Shown here: piece by piece, positions 1 through 6,090 of the stretch
How the letters are laid out: the number at the start of each line of letters is the position of its first letter
How positions within the stretch are numbered: the first letter of the stretch is position 1
Source: Anaerolineae bacterium
Lineage (GTDB): Bacteria; Chloroflexota; Anaerolineae; J102
DNA: 6,809 bases
Direction: 5' to 3'
Assembly: GCA_015493675.1 (NCBI GenBank)
Contig: WGCR01000350.1
Coordinates: 1-6,809 of the forward strand
The notes under the pieces: model-generated
What the model saw: the letters and a program-made list of their open reading frames with translations, nothing else
The model's database searches: none
What the model was told of the DNA's origin: nothing
Made by a program: the position numbers and the translations under genes

Positions 1-452
1 ATGATCCCGAGAATCTTGCCCGGGCGGAAGCCGTGGCCGCGCGGGTGCGGGAATTCAGCCAGTTTCTGGTGGATGATCTGGGATTGACCAGCGCTGGCGG
101 CGTTCCGGGTAGCTACACCTATCACCCCTCCTGCCATCTCACCCGCGAGTTGGGCGTCCGGGGCAAGGCCGAGCTGTTGCTGGATAATATCCCCGGCGCG
201 GAGCGCCGCCCCCTGCCCGACGCCGAAGCCTGCTGCGGTTTTGGCGGGCTTTTTGCCGTGAAAATGCCCGAAGTTTCCACCGCCATGATGAATCACAAAC
301 TGGACACTATCGCCGAGAGTGGTGCAGAGACCTGCGTTGTGTGCGACGCCTCCTGCATGACCCATCTCAACGGCGGACTTATCCAGCAGGGTAAGAAGCC
401 CGTGGTCAAACATCTGGCTCAGGTGCTGGCCGAGGGTGAGCAGGAATCGTAA
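1..452 (+). CDS. LutA/YkgE-type (Fe-S)-binding protein, 3' part only
   Basis: The reading frame is open from the left edge (first full codon at 3) to TAA at 450-452, so only the last 149 residues are visible; family members are usually about 240 residues. A GTG at 33 is in frame, but coding continues upstream of it, so it is not the start. Visible cysteine motifs are those of the CCG (cysteine-rich) domain: YHPSCHLTREL, then ACCGFGGLFAVKMPEVS, then CVVCDASCMTHLNGG. The CCGFGG-x-FAVK-x-P signature is typical of LutA/YkgE, a cytoplasmic iron-sulfur subunit of the LutABC complex that oxidises L-lactate to pyruvate. That is family knowledge; the sequence itself shows only an iron-sulfur CCG domain. 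In the usual order lutB and lutC follow lutA, but here the next gene is an unrelated convergent one. A glycolate-oxidase GlcF-like or HdrB-like CCG protein is a less likely alternative. Confidence 0.85.
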   Translation, partial: DPENLARAEAVAARVREFSQFLVDDLGLTSAGGVPGSYTYHPSCHLTRELGVRGKAELLLDNIPGAERRPLPDAEACCGFGGLFAVKMPEVSTAMMNHKLDTIAESGAETCVVCDASCMTHLNGGLIQQGKKPVVKHLAQVLAEGEQES

Positions 453-521
453 GGCGCTGCACCGCCGAGCGTGCATGCGTGGGGCGAGGCTGCGCTGCGC
501 GTCCACGCCGCTCATGCCCTG

Positions 522-881
522 TCAGTCCCCTTCTTGGGCGGGCGTTAGCAGCAGCAGTCGATAACCATCGGGATCGGTCAGCTCGAGGTAGCGGGCCCAG
601 CCCTCATCTTGAGGTGAGCTCACATCCAGGCCCTGCTCCAGCAGATGCTGGTAAAGCAGATCGATATCTGCTACGGCGATGGCCAGATACATGTTTCCGG
701 GCGTGGGATGACCTGGGGCCAGATAAAGCGAGGCGCCGTGCAATGTGACGACAACAAAGGCTCCTTCGGTTTCCTGTACAGGGAGTCCCAATGTTTGGCC
801 ATAAAAAACGCTGGAGCGAGACAGGTCAGACACTTCCAACCAGACAAAATAGAGCGCAGGAGCGGTATCCGGAGGATTCAT
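522..881 (-). CDS. VOC family (glyoxalase/bleomycin-resistance fold) protein
   Basis: A 119-residue protein, the usual size for a single-domain VOC protein made of two beta-alpha-beta-beta-beta modules. Module 1 shows the hallmark WLEVSDLSRSSVFYGQTLGL (residues 14-33); module 2 shows YLAIAVADIDLLYQHLLEQG (65-84) and the closing TDPDGYRLLLL (102-112). The frame is open to 1112, but the sequence before residue 1 is AT-rich and does not look like protein. The ATG at 881 begins just before the fold and has AAGGA at 894-898 on this strand, 12 bases upstream. The positions that usually hold metal ligands appear to be F12, Y65 and L110 instead of His, His and Glu. It is therefore more likely a metal-free binding or sequestration protein than a glyoxalase or dioxygenase. 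Its substrate cannot be told. It is convergent with the LutA-like gene and divergent from the glutaredoxin gene. Confidence 0.85.
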   Translation of the reverse strand: MNPPDTAPALYFVWLEVSDLSRSSVFYGQTLGLPVQETEGAFVVVTLHGASLYLAPGHPTPGNMYLAIAVADIDLLYQHLLEQGLDVSSPQDEGWARYLELTDPDGYRLLLLTPAQEGD

Positions 882-920
882 GAAATTCTTTTTTCCTTGC
901 AAATTTTGGAAAAATATGCC

Positions 921-950
921 ATAATAAACGTTCGAAGCAGCATGAAACAA
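921..950 (-). promoter_or_regulatory. possible sigma-70-type promoter for the VOC gene
   Basis: On the - strand, TTGTTT (945-950, 3 of 6 matches to the -35 consensus) lies 18 bases before TATTAT (921-926, 5 of 6 matches to the -10 consensus). Transcription would start near 914, giving a leader of about 33 bases before the ATG at 881. It sits in the AT-rich divergent region, where chance matches are common, so this is only a candidate. Confidence 0.35.
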
Positions 951-1113
951 TAAATTGAATTCTACAGCATCGCCATTATAAATCATAGCTTTGGAATCGT
1001 TTTTTGCATGTAACGTTTTGATTCCATGAGTGCATCTAATAGATTGCCAGCGACTCTTGAGCCGCTGGTTTATTATGTGACACTTTACAACACACGTGAA
1101 AGGCAATAGCACT

Positions 1114-1398
1114 ATGACTGTTCAACTCAAAGAAAAAAGCCGCACAGCGAAAAAGAAAAAACAACCCAAAGTCCTTATCTTCACCACCCCCACATGCAGT
1201 TGGTGCAAACGGGCCATGAAGTATTTCCGGGCCCACAATATCAAATTCAAGCAGGTCGATGTCACGAAAGACCCCGTCGCAGCCCGCGACATGCAGAAAA
1301 TGAGCGGTCAGATGGGCGTGCCGGTGATCAAGATCGGCAAAGATGTCATCGTTGGCTTCGATAAACCCAGAATCGATAAATTGCTTGATATTCACTGA
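1114..1398 (+). CDS. glutaredoxin-like thiol oxidoreductase (NrdH/YruB-like)
   Basis: A 94-residue thioredoxin-fold protein. The redox centre is C28-S29-W30-C31 in TTPTCSWCKRAMKYF, on the first strand/helix junction. The cis-proline loop is MGVPV (P70), followed by IGKDVIVGFD (74-83), the usual end of small glutaredoxin-like proteins that reduce disulfides in the cytoplasm. The DVTKDPVAARDM stretch (49-60) and TPTC-x-WC centre resemble the YruB/NrdH-like group more than the CPYC glutaredoxins. The electron donor (glutathione, mycothiol or thioredoxin reductase) cannot be read from sequence. The ATG at 1114 was chosen over the GTG at 1096: it has AAAGG at 1099-1103, 10 bases upstream, and the extra six residues add nothing to the fold. 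Residues 6-19 are rich in lysine and precede the first beta strand. groES follows on the same strand after 103 bases. Confidence 0.88.
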   Translation: MTVQLKEKSRTAKKKKQPKVLIFTTPTCSWCKRAMKYFRAHNIKFKQVDVTKDPVAARDMQKMSGQMGVPVIKIGKDVIVGFDKPRIDKLLDIH

Positions 1399-1501
1399 TT
1401 GTTACAACCCCGGCCCTGTCTGAAGCAGGAATGTTTCGGGGGCTGTTCTTATTCAACCAACAAATTTCACCATATCCCAAAAACACAATGGAGTGATGAC
1501 T

Positions 1502-1780
1502 ATGAAAATCGAACCTCTTGGCGAACGCGTCCTGATCAAAATCCTCAAGCAAGCTTCTCAGACGGAAAGCGGCATTTACCTGCCCGAGACCGCCAAAGAA
1601 AAACCCCAGGAAGGGGAAGTCGTGGCCCTTGGGCCCGAGATCGACGAGGATGAAATGCCTCTGGAGATCGGCGACCTCGTGCTGTATCCCAAATACACCG
1701 GCACCGAGATCAAGATCGACGGCGAGGAGCATTTGATCATGGATGCCAGCGACATTCTGGCCAAAATTCATCGCAATTAG
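1502..1780 (+). CDS. groES: co-chaperonin GroES (Hsp10)
   Basis: This 92-residue protein is the heptameric lid of the GroEL folding chamber in the cytoplasm. The family signature runs through the protein: IEPLGERVLIK (3-13), mobile loop QASQTESGIYLPE (17-29), AKEKPQEGEVVALGP (31-45), then GDLVLYPKYTGTEIKIDGEEHLIMDASDILA (58-88). The GroEL-contacting tripeptide is I25-Y26-L27, where E. coli has IVL. The segment between GP and GD is about five residues shorter than in E. coli GroES, which accounts for its total length of 92 against 97, and it is acidic (EIDEDEMPLE). The ATG at 1502 has GGAG at 1490-1493, 8 bases upstream; the GTG at 1493 and ATG at 1496 overlap or crowd that site and were rejected. 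No groEL follows: a terminator lies 24 bases after the stop. I found no CIRCE-type TTAGCACTC/GAGTGCTAA operator and no clear promoter in 1399-1501. Confidence 0.97.
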   Translation: MKIEPLGERVLIKILKQASQTESGIYLPETAKEKPQEGEVVALGPEIDEDEMPLEIGDLVLYPKYTGTEIKIDGEEHLIMDASDILAKIHRN

Positions 1781-1804
1781 GCCCGTTTACCTGCAAACCT
1801 CACG

Positions 1805-1840
1805 AAAACGCCTGTGTTATCTGACGCGGGCGTTTTTTTT
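1805..1840 (+). terminator. intrinsic terminator after groES
   Basis: AAAACGCC (1805-1812) pairs perfectly with GGCGTTTT (1829-1836). The stem continues inward with TGTGT (1813-1817) against ACGCG (1824-1828), including two G.U pairs, leaving a 6-base loop (1818-1823). The helix is 13 bp and runs directly into a tract of eight T (1833-1840). It lies 24 bases after the groES stop codon, so it should end the groES transcript. Confidence 0.9.
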
Positions 1841-1850
1841 ATGCTATAAT
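1821..1850 (+). promoter_or_regulatory. promoter for the metallopeptidase gene, overlapping the groES terminator
   Basis: A perfect TATAAT is at 1845-1850 and is preceded by TGC (1842-1844), making an extended -10 element. CTGACG at 1821-1826 matches 4 of 6 positions of TTGACA with an 18-base spacer. Transcription would start near 1857, about 30 bases before the ATG at 1887. The -35 lies inside the loop and descending arm of the groES terminator hairpin, and the T tract forms the spacer. Confidence 0.6.
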
Positions 1851-1886
1851 TCGGGGTGATCGCCACCATTTATTTTCCGATGCAGT

Positions 1887-2270
1887 ATGCAAAGTCATGA
1901 TCCCGTCACCTTTGAACAATTCCAGATATATGTCTCCGAGGCTTTAGAGACATTGCCGGAAGCGATCAAGCGGATGATGTCCAATATCGCTGTGACGGTG
2001 GCGGAATATCCGACTGAGGCGCAAAAGCAATCGGTCGGCCTCAGGCCCGGCTATGAACTTTATGGCCTGTATCAGGGCGTGCCTCTTACACAGCGCACAT
2101 CCTATTATGGCATGGTGGCGCCGGACCGGATCACCATTTTTATGTATCCCATGGTCACTCATTATCCCACGCCCGAAGGCATCCGCCGACAGGTGCAAAA
2201 AACCGTCCTGCATGAGATCGGCCACCACTTTGGCCTGGGTGAAAAGCGATTGCGAGAGTTAGGCTATTGA
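1887..2270 (+). CDS. zincin-like metallopeptidase family protein (DUF1025/COG3824 type)
   Basis: A 127-residue protein whose C-terminal helix carries LHEIGHHFG (108-116). This HExxHxxG zinc motif has H109 and H113 as ligands and E110 as the likely catalytic base. The following EKRLRELGY matches the usual ending of the small 'metallopeptidase family' proteins (Pfam PF06262), which are about 120-130 residues and have no pro-region or signal peptide. The middle segment, with GLYQGVPLTQRTS (60-72) and ITIFMYPM (82-89), also fits that family. A cytoplasmic minimal zinc protease is expected, but substrates are not established. The ATG at 1887 is the first ATG after an in-frame TGA at 1857; I see no good Shine-Dalgarno sequence, so initiation may be weak. 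It appears to be transcribed on its own. Confidence 0.88.
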   Translation: MQSHDPVTFEQFQIYVSEALETLPEAIKRMMSNIAVTVAEYPTEAQKQSVGLRPGYELYGLYQGVPLTQRTSYYGMVAPDRITIFMYPMVTHYPTPEGIRRQVQKTVLHEIGHHFGLGEKRLRELGY

Positions 2271-2276
2271 AGGTCG

Positions 2277-2364
2277 AAGATTAATGATCAATGATCAATG
2301 ATTAAAGACCTCACGCTAAAGCACACTTTGATCATTACTCTTTAATCATTAATCTTTTAATCAT
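2277..2364 (+). repeat. AT-rich cluster of AATGATC/AATGATTAA direct and inverted repeats
   Basis: On the left, AATGATC occurs at 2283-2289 and 2290-2296, then AATGATTAAAG at 2297-2307, a 7-base tandem period. On the right the same words appear inverted: TTGATCATT (2328-2336), CTTTAATCATT (2340-2350) and TTTTAATCAT (2355-2364). AAGATTAATGAT (2277-2288) is the exact complement of 2345-2356, and 2297-2307 the exact complement of 2340-2350, so several alternative hairpins are possible. A related stretch ends the window (6792-6809). Neither coding potential nor transposase ends are visible. It may be a genome-wide intergenic repeat. Confidence 0.75.
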
Positions 2365-2374
2365 CAACCCTCCT

Positions 2375-2394
2375 CGGGTCTTTCACAAGACTCG
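2375..2394 (+). promoter_or_regulatory. small stem-loop in the PFOR leader region
   Basis: CGGGTCTT (2375-2382) pairs with AAGACTCG (2387-2394), with one G.U pair, around the loop TCAC. The stem is 8 bp. Only a mixed TTGATCTT follows, so as a terminator for the metallopeptidase gene it would be weak. It could equally be part of the untranslated leader of the PFOR mRNA, since I found no convincing promoter between it and the PFOR start. Confidence 0.45.
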
Positions 2395-2423
2395 TTGATC
2401 TTAAACAAAATATCAAACCCAAC

Positions 2424-2438
2424 CCTTTCACAAGGAAG
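2424..2438 (+). promoter_or_regulatory. PFOR ribosome binding site within a weak TCAC-loop hairpin
   Basis: AAGGAAG at 2432-2438 is a strong Shine-Dalgarno sequence, with AAGGA ending 9 bases before the ATG at 2446; it decides this start over the in-frame TTG at 2395. Its AAGG (2432-2435) can pair with CCTT (2424-2427) across the loop TCAC (2428-2431), the same loop as in the hairpin at 2375-2394. The four-base-pair stem is weak on its own. Confidence 0.6.
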
Positions 2439-2445
2439 TGACATC

Positions 2446-5400
2446 ATGTCTGGAAAAATTACGACGATTGATGGCAATGAGGCTGCCGCGTATGTAGCCC
2501 ACAAGACCAATGAGGTCATCGCCATCTACCCAATTACCCCCTCTTCGCCCATGGGCGAGTGGGCGGATCAGTGGAGTGCGGAGCACAAGCCCAATGTTTG
2601 GGGCACGATTCCGGTGATCATGGAAATGCAGGCTGAGGGCGGCGCGGCCGGAGCGGTGCACGGCGCTTTGCAGACCGGCTCACTGACCACGACCTTTACG
2701 GCCAGCCAGGGCCTGTTGCTGATGATCCCCAACATGTACAAGATCGCGGGCGAGCTCACCAGCACCGTCTTTCATATCGCCGCCCGATCTGTGGCCGCGC
2801 AGGCCCTCTCCATCTTCGGCGACCACAGCGACGTGATGGCCACTCGCAGCACCGGCTTCGCCATGCTCTTCGCCAACTCGGTGCAAGAGGTGATGGATTT
2901 CGCGCTCATCGCCCAGGCCTCCACCCTCAAGGCCCGGGTGCCTTTCCTGCACGTCATGGATGGCTTCCGCACCTCGCACGAGATCAGCAAGGTGGAGAAG
3001 CTGAGCGATGACGTGATAAAGGCGATGATCGATCCCGAGCTGATTCGGGCGCATCGCAGCCGGGCGCTGAATCCCGAGAACCCCTTCATCCGCGGCACCG
3101 CCCAAAACCCCGACGTCTTCTTCCAGGCCCGGGAGACGGTGAATCCCTACTATCAGGCTACGCCTGACATCGTGCAGGAGACCATGGATGAGTTCGCCAA
3201 ACTGACGGGGCGCAAATATGAGCTCTTCCAATATGTGGGCGCGCCCGATGCAGAGCGCGTCATCCTGATGATGGGCTCGGGCGCAGAGGCTGCTGAGGAA
3301 GCAGTGAATTACCTGGTCGCCCGAGGCGAAAAGGTGGGCCTGATCAAAGTGCGGCTTTATCGCCCCTTCTCCACCAAACACCTGATGCAAGCCCTGCCCG
3401 CCACGGTGAAGAAAGTCGCCACGCTGGATCGCACCAAAGAGCCGGGCGGCTCGGGCGAGCCACTGTATCTGGACGTAGGCAACGCCATCAGCGAGGCCAT
3501 GCGCGCGGGCATCGCCCCCTTCAAGCATGCGCCGATGGTGGTGGGCGGACGCTACGGGCTTTCTTCCAAGGAATTCACCCCGGCCATGGTCAAGGGGCTT
3601 TTCGATGAACTGACCAAGGCGCATCCCAAAAATCACTTCACCGTGGGCATCATCGACGATGTCACCAACAACAGCATCGACTACGACCCCGAATTCGACA
3701 TCGAACCGGAGGAGACCTTCCGCGGCATGTTCTGGGGCCTGGGCTCCGATGGCACGGTGGGGGCGAACAAGAACTCCATCAAGATCATCGGCGAGGAGAC
3801 TGACAACTACGCCCAGGGCTACTTCGTCTACGATTCCCGCAAGGCGGGCGCCAAGACAATCTCGCACCTGCGCTTCGGACCGCACCCCATCCATAGCACC
3901 TATCTCATCAAGCACGCCGATTTTGTGGCGGTGCATCAGTTCGAGTTCCTGCGCCATTACAAGGTGCTGGAAAACGCCAAGGAGGGTGCGACCTTCCTGC
4001 TGAATGCGCCCTATCCCACCGAGGAAGTGTGGGAGCATCTGCCGCGCGAGGTGCAGGAAGCCATCATCGCCAAAAAACTCAATTTCTACGTCATCGACGC
4101 CTATGACGTGGCCAAGAAAACGGGCATGGGCCGCCGCATCAACACCGTGATGCAGACTTGTTTCTTTGCCATCAGCGGCATTTTGCCCCAGGATGAGGCC
4201 ATCGCCAAGATCAAAGAGGCCATTGTCAAGACCTACAGCAAGAAGGGCGAAGAGATCGTGCAGAAGAACTTCGAGGCGGTGGATCAGACCCTGGCCAATC
4301 TGTACAAGCTCGACGTTCCCGCCCAGGCCACCAGCGACATCCGCATGAAGCCGCCCGTGCCCGAAAATGCGCCCGACTTCGTCAAGAACGTGCTGGGCAA
4401 GATGATCATGGGCGAGGGCGATGATCTGCCGGTCAGCGCCCTACCCGCGGACGGCACCTATCCCAGCGGCACCACCCGGTGGGAAAAGCGCAACCTGGCC
4501 CTGGACGTGCCGGTGTGGGATGAGGACATCTGCATCCAGTGCGGCAAGTGCGTGCTGGTCTGCCCCCATGCGGTGATCCGCAGCAAGGTGTTCGAGCCGG
4601 AACTGCTGGAAAACGCGCCCGAGGGCTTCCAATCGGCCGACGCCCGCTGGAAGGAGTTCAAGGGCAAGAAGTACACGCTGCAAGTGGCGGTGGAAGACTG
4701 CACCGGCTGCACTCTGTGTGTGGAGGCCTGCCCTGTCACCGACAAGAAAGACCCCAATCACAAGGCCATCAACATGGAACCGCAATTGCCGCTGCGCGAG
4801 AAAGGCCGCCGCGATTGGGACTTCTTCCTGGAGATTCCGGAAGCGCCGCGCCACGGCGTCATCAAATACAACAATGTCAAGAATATCCAGTTGCTGGAGC
4901 CGCTGTTCGAGTTCTCGGGCGCTTGCCCCGGCTGCGGCGAAACCCCTTACATCAAGCTGATGACCCAGCTCTTTGGCGACCGCGTGGTGGTGGCCAACGC
5001 CACCGGCTGTTCCAGCATCTACGGCGGCAACCTGCCCACTACGCCCTGGACGCACAACAAGGATGGCCGCGGCCCCGCCTGGAGCAACTCACTGTTCGAG
5101 GATAACGCGGAGTTCGGCCTGGGCATGGCCCTGACCCGTGACAAGCAGACCGAATACGCCCGCGAGCTGGTGGATCGCATGCGCGATATCATCGGTGATG
5201 ACCTGGCCGACCGCCTGCTGAGCGCAGACCAGAGCAATGAGGCAGGCATCGACGCCCAGCGCCAGAACGTGGTCGAGCTCAAGGCCAGGCTGGCGGGCGT
5301 GGATAGCTTCGACGCCAAAGATTTGCTGAGTCTGGCCGATATGCTGGTGCGCCGCGGTGTGTGGATCATCGGCGGCGACGGCTGGGCCTACGACATCGGT

Positions 5401-6003
5401 TATGGCGGCCTGGATCATGTGCTGGCTTCGGGCCGGGATGTGAACGTGCTGGTGATGGACACCGAAGTGTACTCCAACACCGGCGGGCAGGCCTCCAAGG
5501 CCACACCCATGGCCGCGGCCGCCAAATTCGCCATTGCCGGCAAACAATTGCCCAAGAAGGACATGGGCATGATGGCCATGAGCTACGGCTACATCTACGT
5601 GGCCCAGGTTGCGTTCGGGGCCAAGGACAGCCAGACGGTGAAGGCATTCATCGAGGCCGAGTCCTATCCGGGCCCCAGCCTCATCATCGCCTACAGCCAC
5701 TGCATCGCCCACGGCTATGGCCTGGAAGAGGCGCTGGATCATCAGAAGTTGGCCGTGGAGAGCGGCTTCTGGCCTCTGTTCCGCTACGACCCGCGTCGCC
5801 GCGAGCAGGGCAAACCGCCGCTGGTGCTGGATTCCCGCGACCCCAAACGCCCCTTCAGCGATTACGCCATGCGCGAAGCCCGCTTCCGCATGTTGTTCAA
5901 GACCAACCCCGAAAATGCCGAAGAACTGCTGGACGCAGCCCAGGCCGACATCGAAGAGCACTGGAAGAAACTGAAGGCTTTGGCCCAGGTCACCAACCTG
6001 TAA
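2446..6003 (+). CDS. nifJ: pyruvate:ferredoxin (flavodoxin) oxidoreductase, single-chain
   Basis: A complete 1185-residue enzyme converting pyruvate and CoA to acetyl-CoA and CO2 while reducing ferredoxin or flavodoxin; cytoplasmic, and a homodimer in known cases. Domain order is the classical fused gamma-alpha-delta-beta one. YPITPSSPM (28-36) holds T31, MQAEGGA holds E64, and IAARS holds R114, matching the pyruvate and thiamine-diphosphate residues of the Desulfovibrio africanus enzyme. The ferredoxin-like domain has two [4Fe-4S] motifs: C696, C699, C702, C706 and C752, C755, C758, C762. The proximal cluster ligands are C827, C830, C855 and C1086. The thiamine-diphosphate/Mg motif is GGDGWAYDIG (D978) through DTEVYSNTGGQ (1005-1015). 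The chain stops about where the D. africanus oxygen-protective C-terminal extension (domain VII) begins, so that extension is absent. The start is set by AAGGA at 2432-2436. It seems to be a single-gene unit, bounded by an AT-rich leader and a hairpin at 6020-6066. Related 2-oxoacid oxidoreductases are possible, but the residues favour pyruvate. Confidence 0.97.
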   Translation: MSGKITTIDGNEAAAYVAHKTNEVIAIYPITPSSPMGEWADQWSAEHKPNVWGTIPVIMEMQAEGGAAGAVHGALQTGSLTTTFTASQGLLLMIPNMYKIAGELTSTVFHIAARSVAAQALSIFGDHSDVMATRSTGFAMLFANSVQEVMDFALIAQASTLKARVPFLHVMDGFRTSHEISKVEKLSDDVIKAMIDPELIRAHRSRALNPENPFIRGTAQNPDVFFQARETVNPYYQATPDIVQETMDEFAKLTGRKYELFQYVGAPDAERVILMMGSGAEAAEEAVNYLVARGEKVGLIKVRLYRPFSTKHLMQALPATVKKVATLDRTKEPGGSGEPLYLDVGNAISEAMRAGIAPFKHAPMVVGGRYGLSSKEFTPAMVKGLFDELTKAHPKNHFTVGIIDDVTNNSIDYDPEFDIEPEETFRGMFWGLGSDGTVGANKNSIKIIGEETDNYAQGYFVYDSRKAGAKTISHLRFGPHPIHSTYLIKHADFVAVHQFEFLRHYKVLENAKEGATFLLNAPYPTEEVWEHLPREVQEAIIAKKLNFYVIDAYDVAKKTGMGRRINTVMQTCFFAISGILPQDEAIAKIKEAIVKTYSKKGEEIVQKNFEAVDQTLANLYKLDVPAQATSDIRMKPPVPENAPDFVKNVLGKMIMGEGDDLPVSALPADGTYPSGTTRWEKRNLALDVPVWDEDICIQCGKCVLVCPHAVIRSKVFEPELLENAPEGFQSADARWKEFKGKKYTLQVAVEDCTGCTLCVEACPVTDKKDPNHKAINMEPQLPLREKGRRDWDFFLEIPEAPRHGVIKYNNVKNIQLLEPLFEFSGACPGCGETPYIKLMTQLFGDRVVVANATGCSSIYGGNLPTTPWTHNKDGRGPAWSNSLFEDNAEFGLGMALTRDKQTEYARELVDRMRDIIGDDLADRLLSADQSNEAGIDAQRQNVVELKARLAGVDSFDAKDLLSLADMLVRRGVWIIGGDGWAYDIGYGGLDHVLASGRDVNVLVMDTEVYSNTGGQASKATPMAAAAKFAIAGKQLPKKDMGMMAMSYGYIYVAQVAFGAKDSQTVKAFIEAESYPGPSLIIAYSHCIAHGYGLEEALDHQKLAVESGFWPLFRYDPRRREQGKPPLVLDSRDPKRPFSDYAMREARFRMLFKTNPENAEELLDAAQADIEEHWKKLKALAQVTNL

Positions 6004-6019
6004 ATTTCATCGCACACAA

Positions 6020-6066
6020 GAACGCAGAGGCGTCAGGGAGCAAGAATCCCTGGCGTCTTTGTGTTT
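6020..6066 (+). terminator. long G.U-rich hairpin after PFOR, likely terminator
   Basis: Bases 6020-6039 pair continuously with 6047-6066 around a 7-base loop (6040-6046), giving a 20-bp helix. The top six pairs are CAGGGA/TCCCTG; the lower 14 include five G.U wobbles (left-arm positions 6033, 6030, 6027, 6024, 6020). The right arm ends in a T-rich but interrupted stretch, TCTTTGTGTTTGTG (6056-6069). It begins 17 bases after the PFOR stop codon. The wobbles pair only in the + strand transcript, which supports a role on the PFOR mRNA. The imperfect T tract is why I am not surer of termination. Confidence 0.6.
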
Positions 6067-6090
6067 GTGGATGGGGCATTTCTTTTGGGC

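Noticed and set aside
453..521. Possible bidirectional terminator between the convergent LutA-like and VOC genes
   Set aside because: GCGTGG (477-482) can pair with CCACGC (503-508), but there is no T tract on either side and the GC-rich loop makes such pairings likely by chance.
479..953. Two + strand frames opposite the VOC gene
   Set aside because: They are antisense to a clear VOC fold and carry no recognisable motif.
1018..1091. Promoter for the glutaredoxin gene
   Set aside because: TTGCCA (1044-1049) and TATTAT (1071-1076) are each good matches, but the spacer is 21 bases; other pairs have worse boxes.
1399..1501. CIRCE operator, promoter or terminator between the glutaredoxin gene and groES
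   Set aside because: No TTAGCACTC/GAGTGCTAA pair and no -35/-10 pair with good spacing. A CCCCG (1408-1412)/CGGGG (1437-1441) pairing exists, but its interior is poorly paired and the following T stretch is weak.
2277..2364. CRISPR-like array
   Set aside because: The repeated units are 7-11 bases, directly abutting, with no regular spacers and no cas genes nearby.
2680..4038. Long open frame on the - strand (452 codons) inside the PFOR gene
   Set aside because: It is antisense to a fully conserved PFOR frame, is rich in His, Gly and Ala as expected from GC-rich antisense, and has no recognisable domain.
5089..5961. Long open frame on the - strand (290 codons) at the 3' end of PFOR
   Set aside because: Same reason: a shadow of GC-rich codon usage opposite the conserved thiamine-diphosphate domain.
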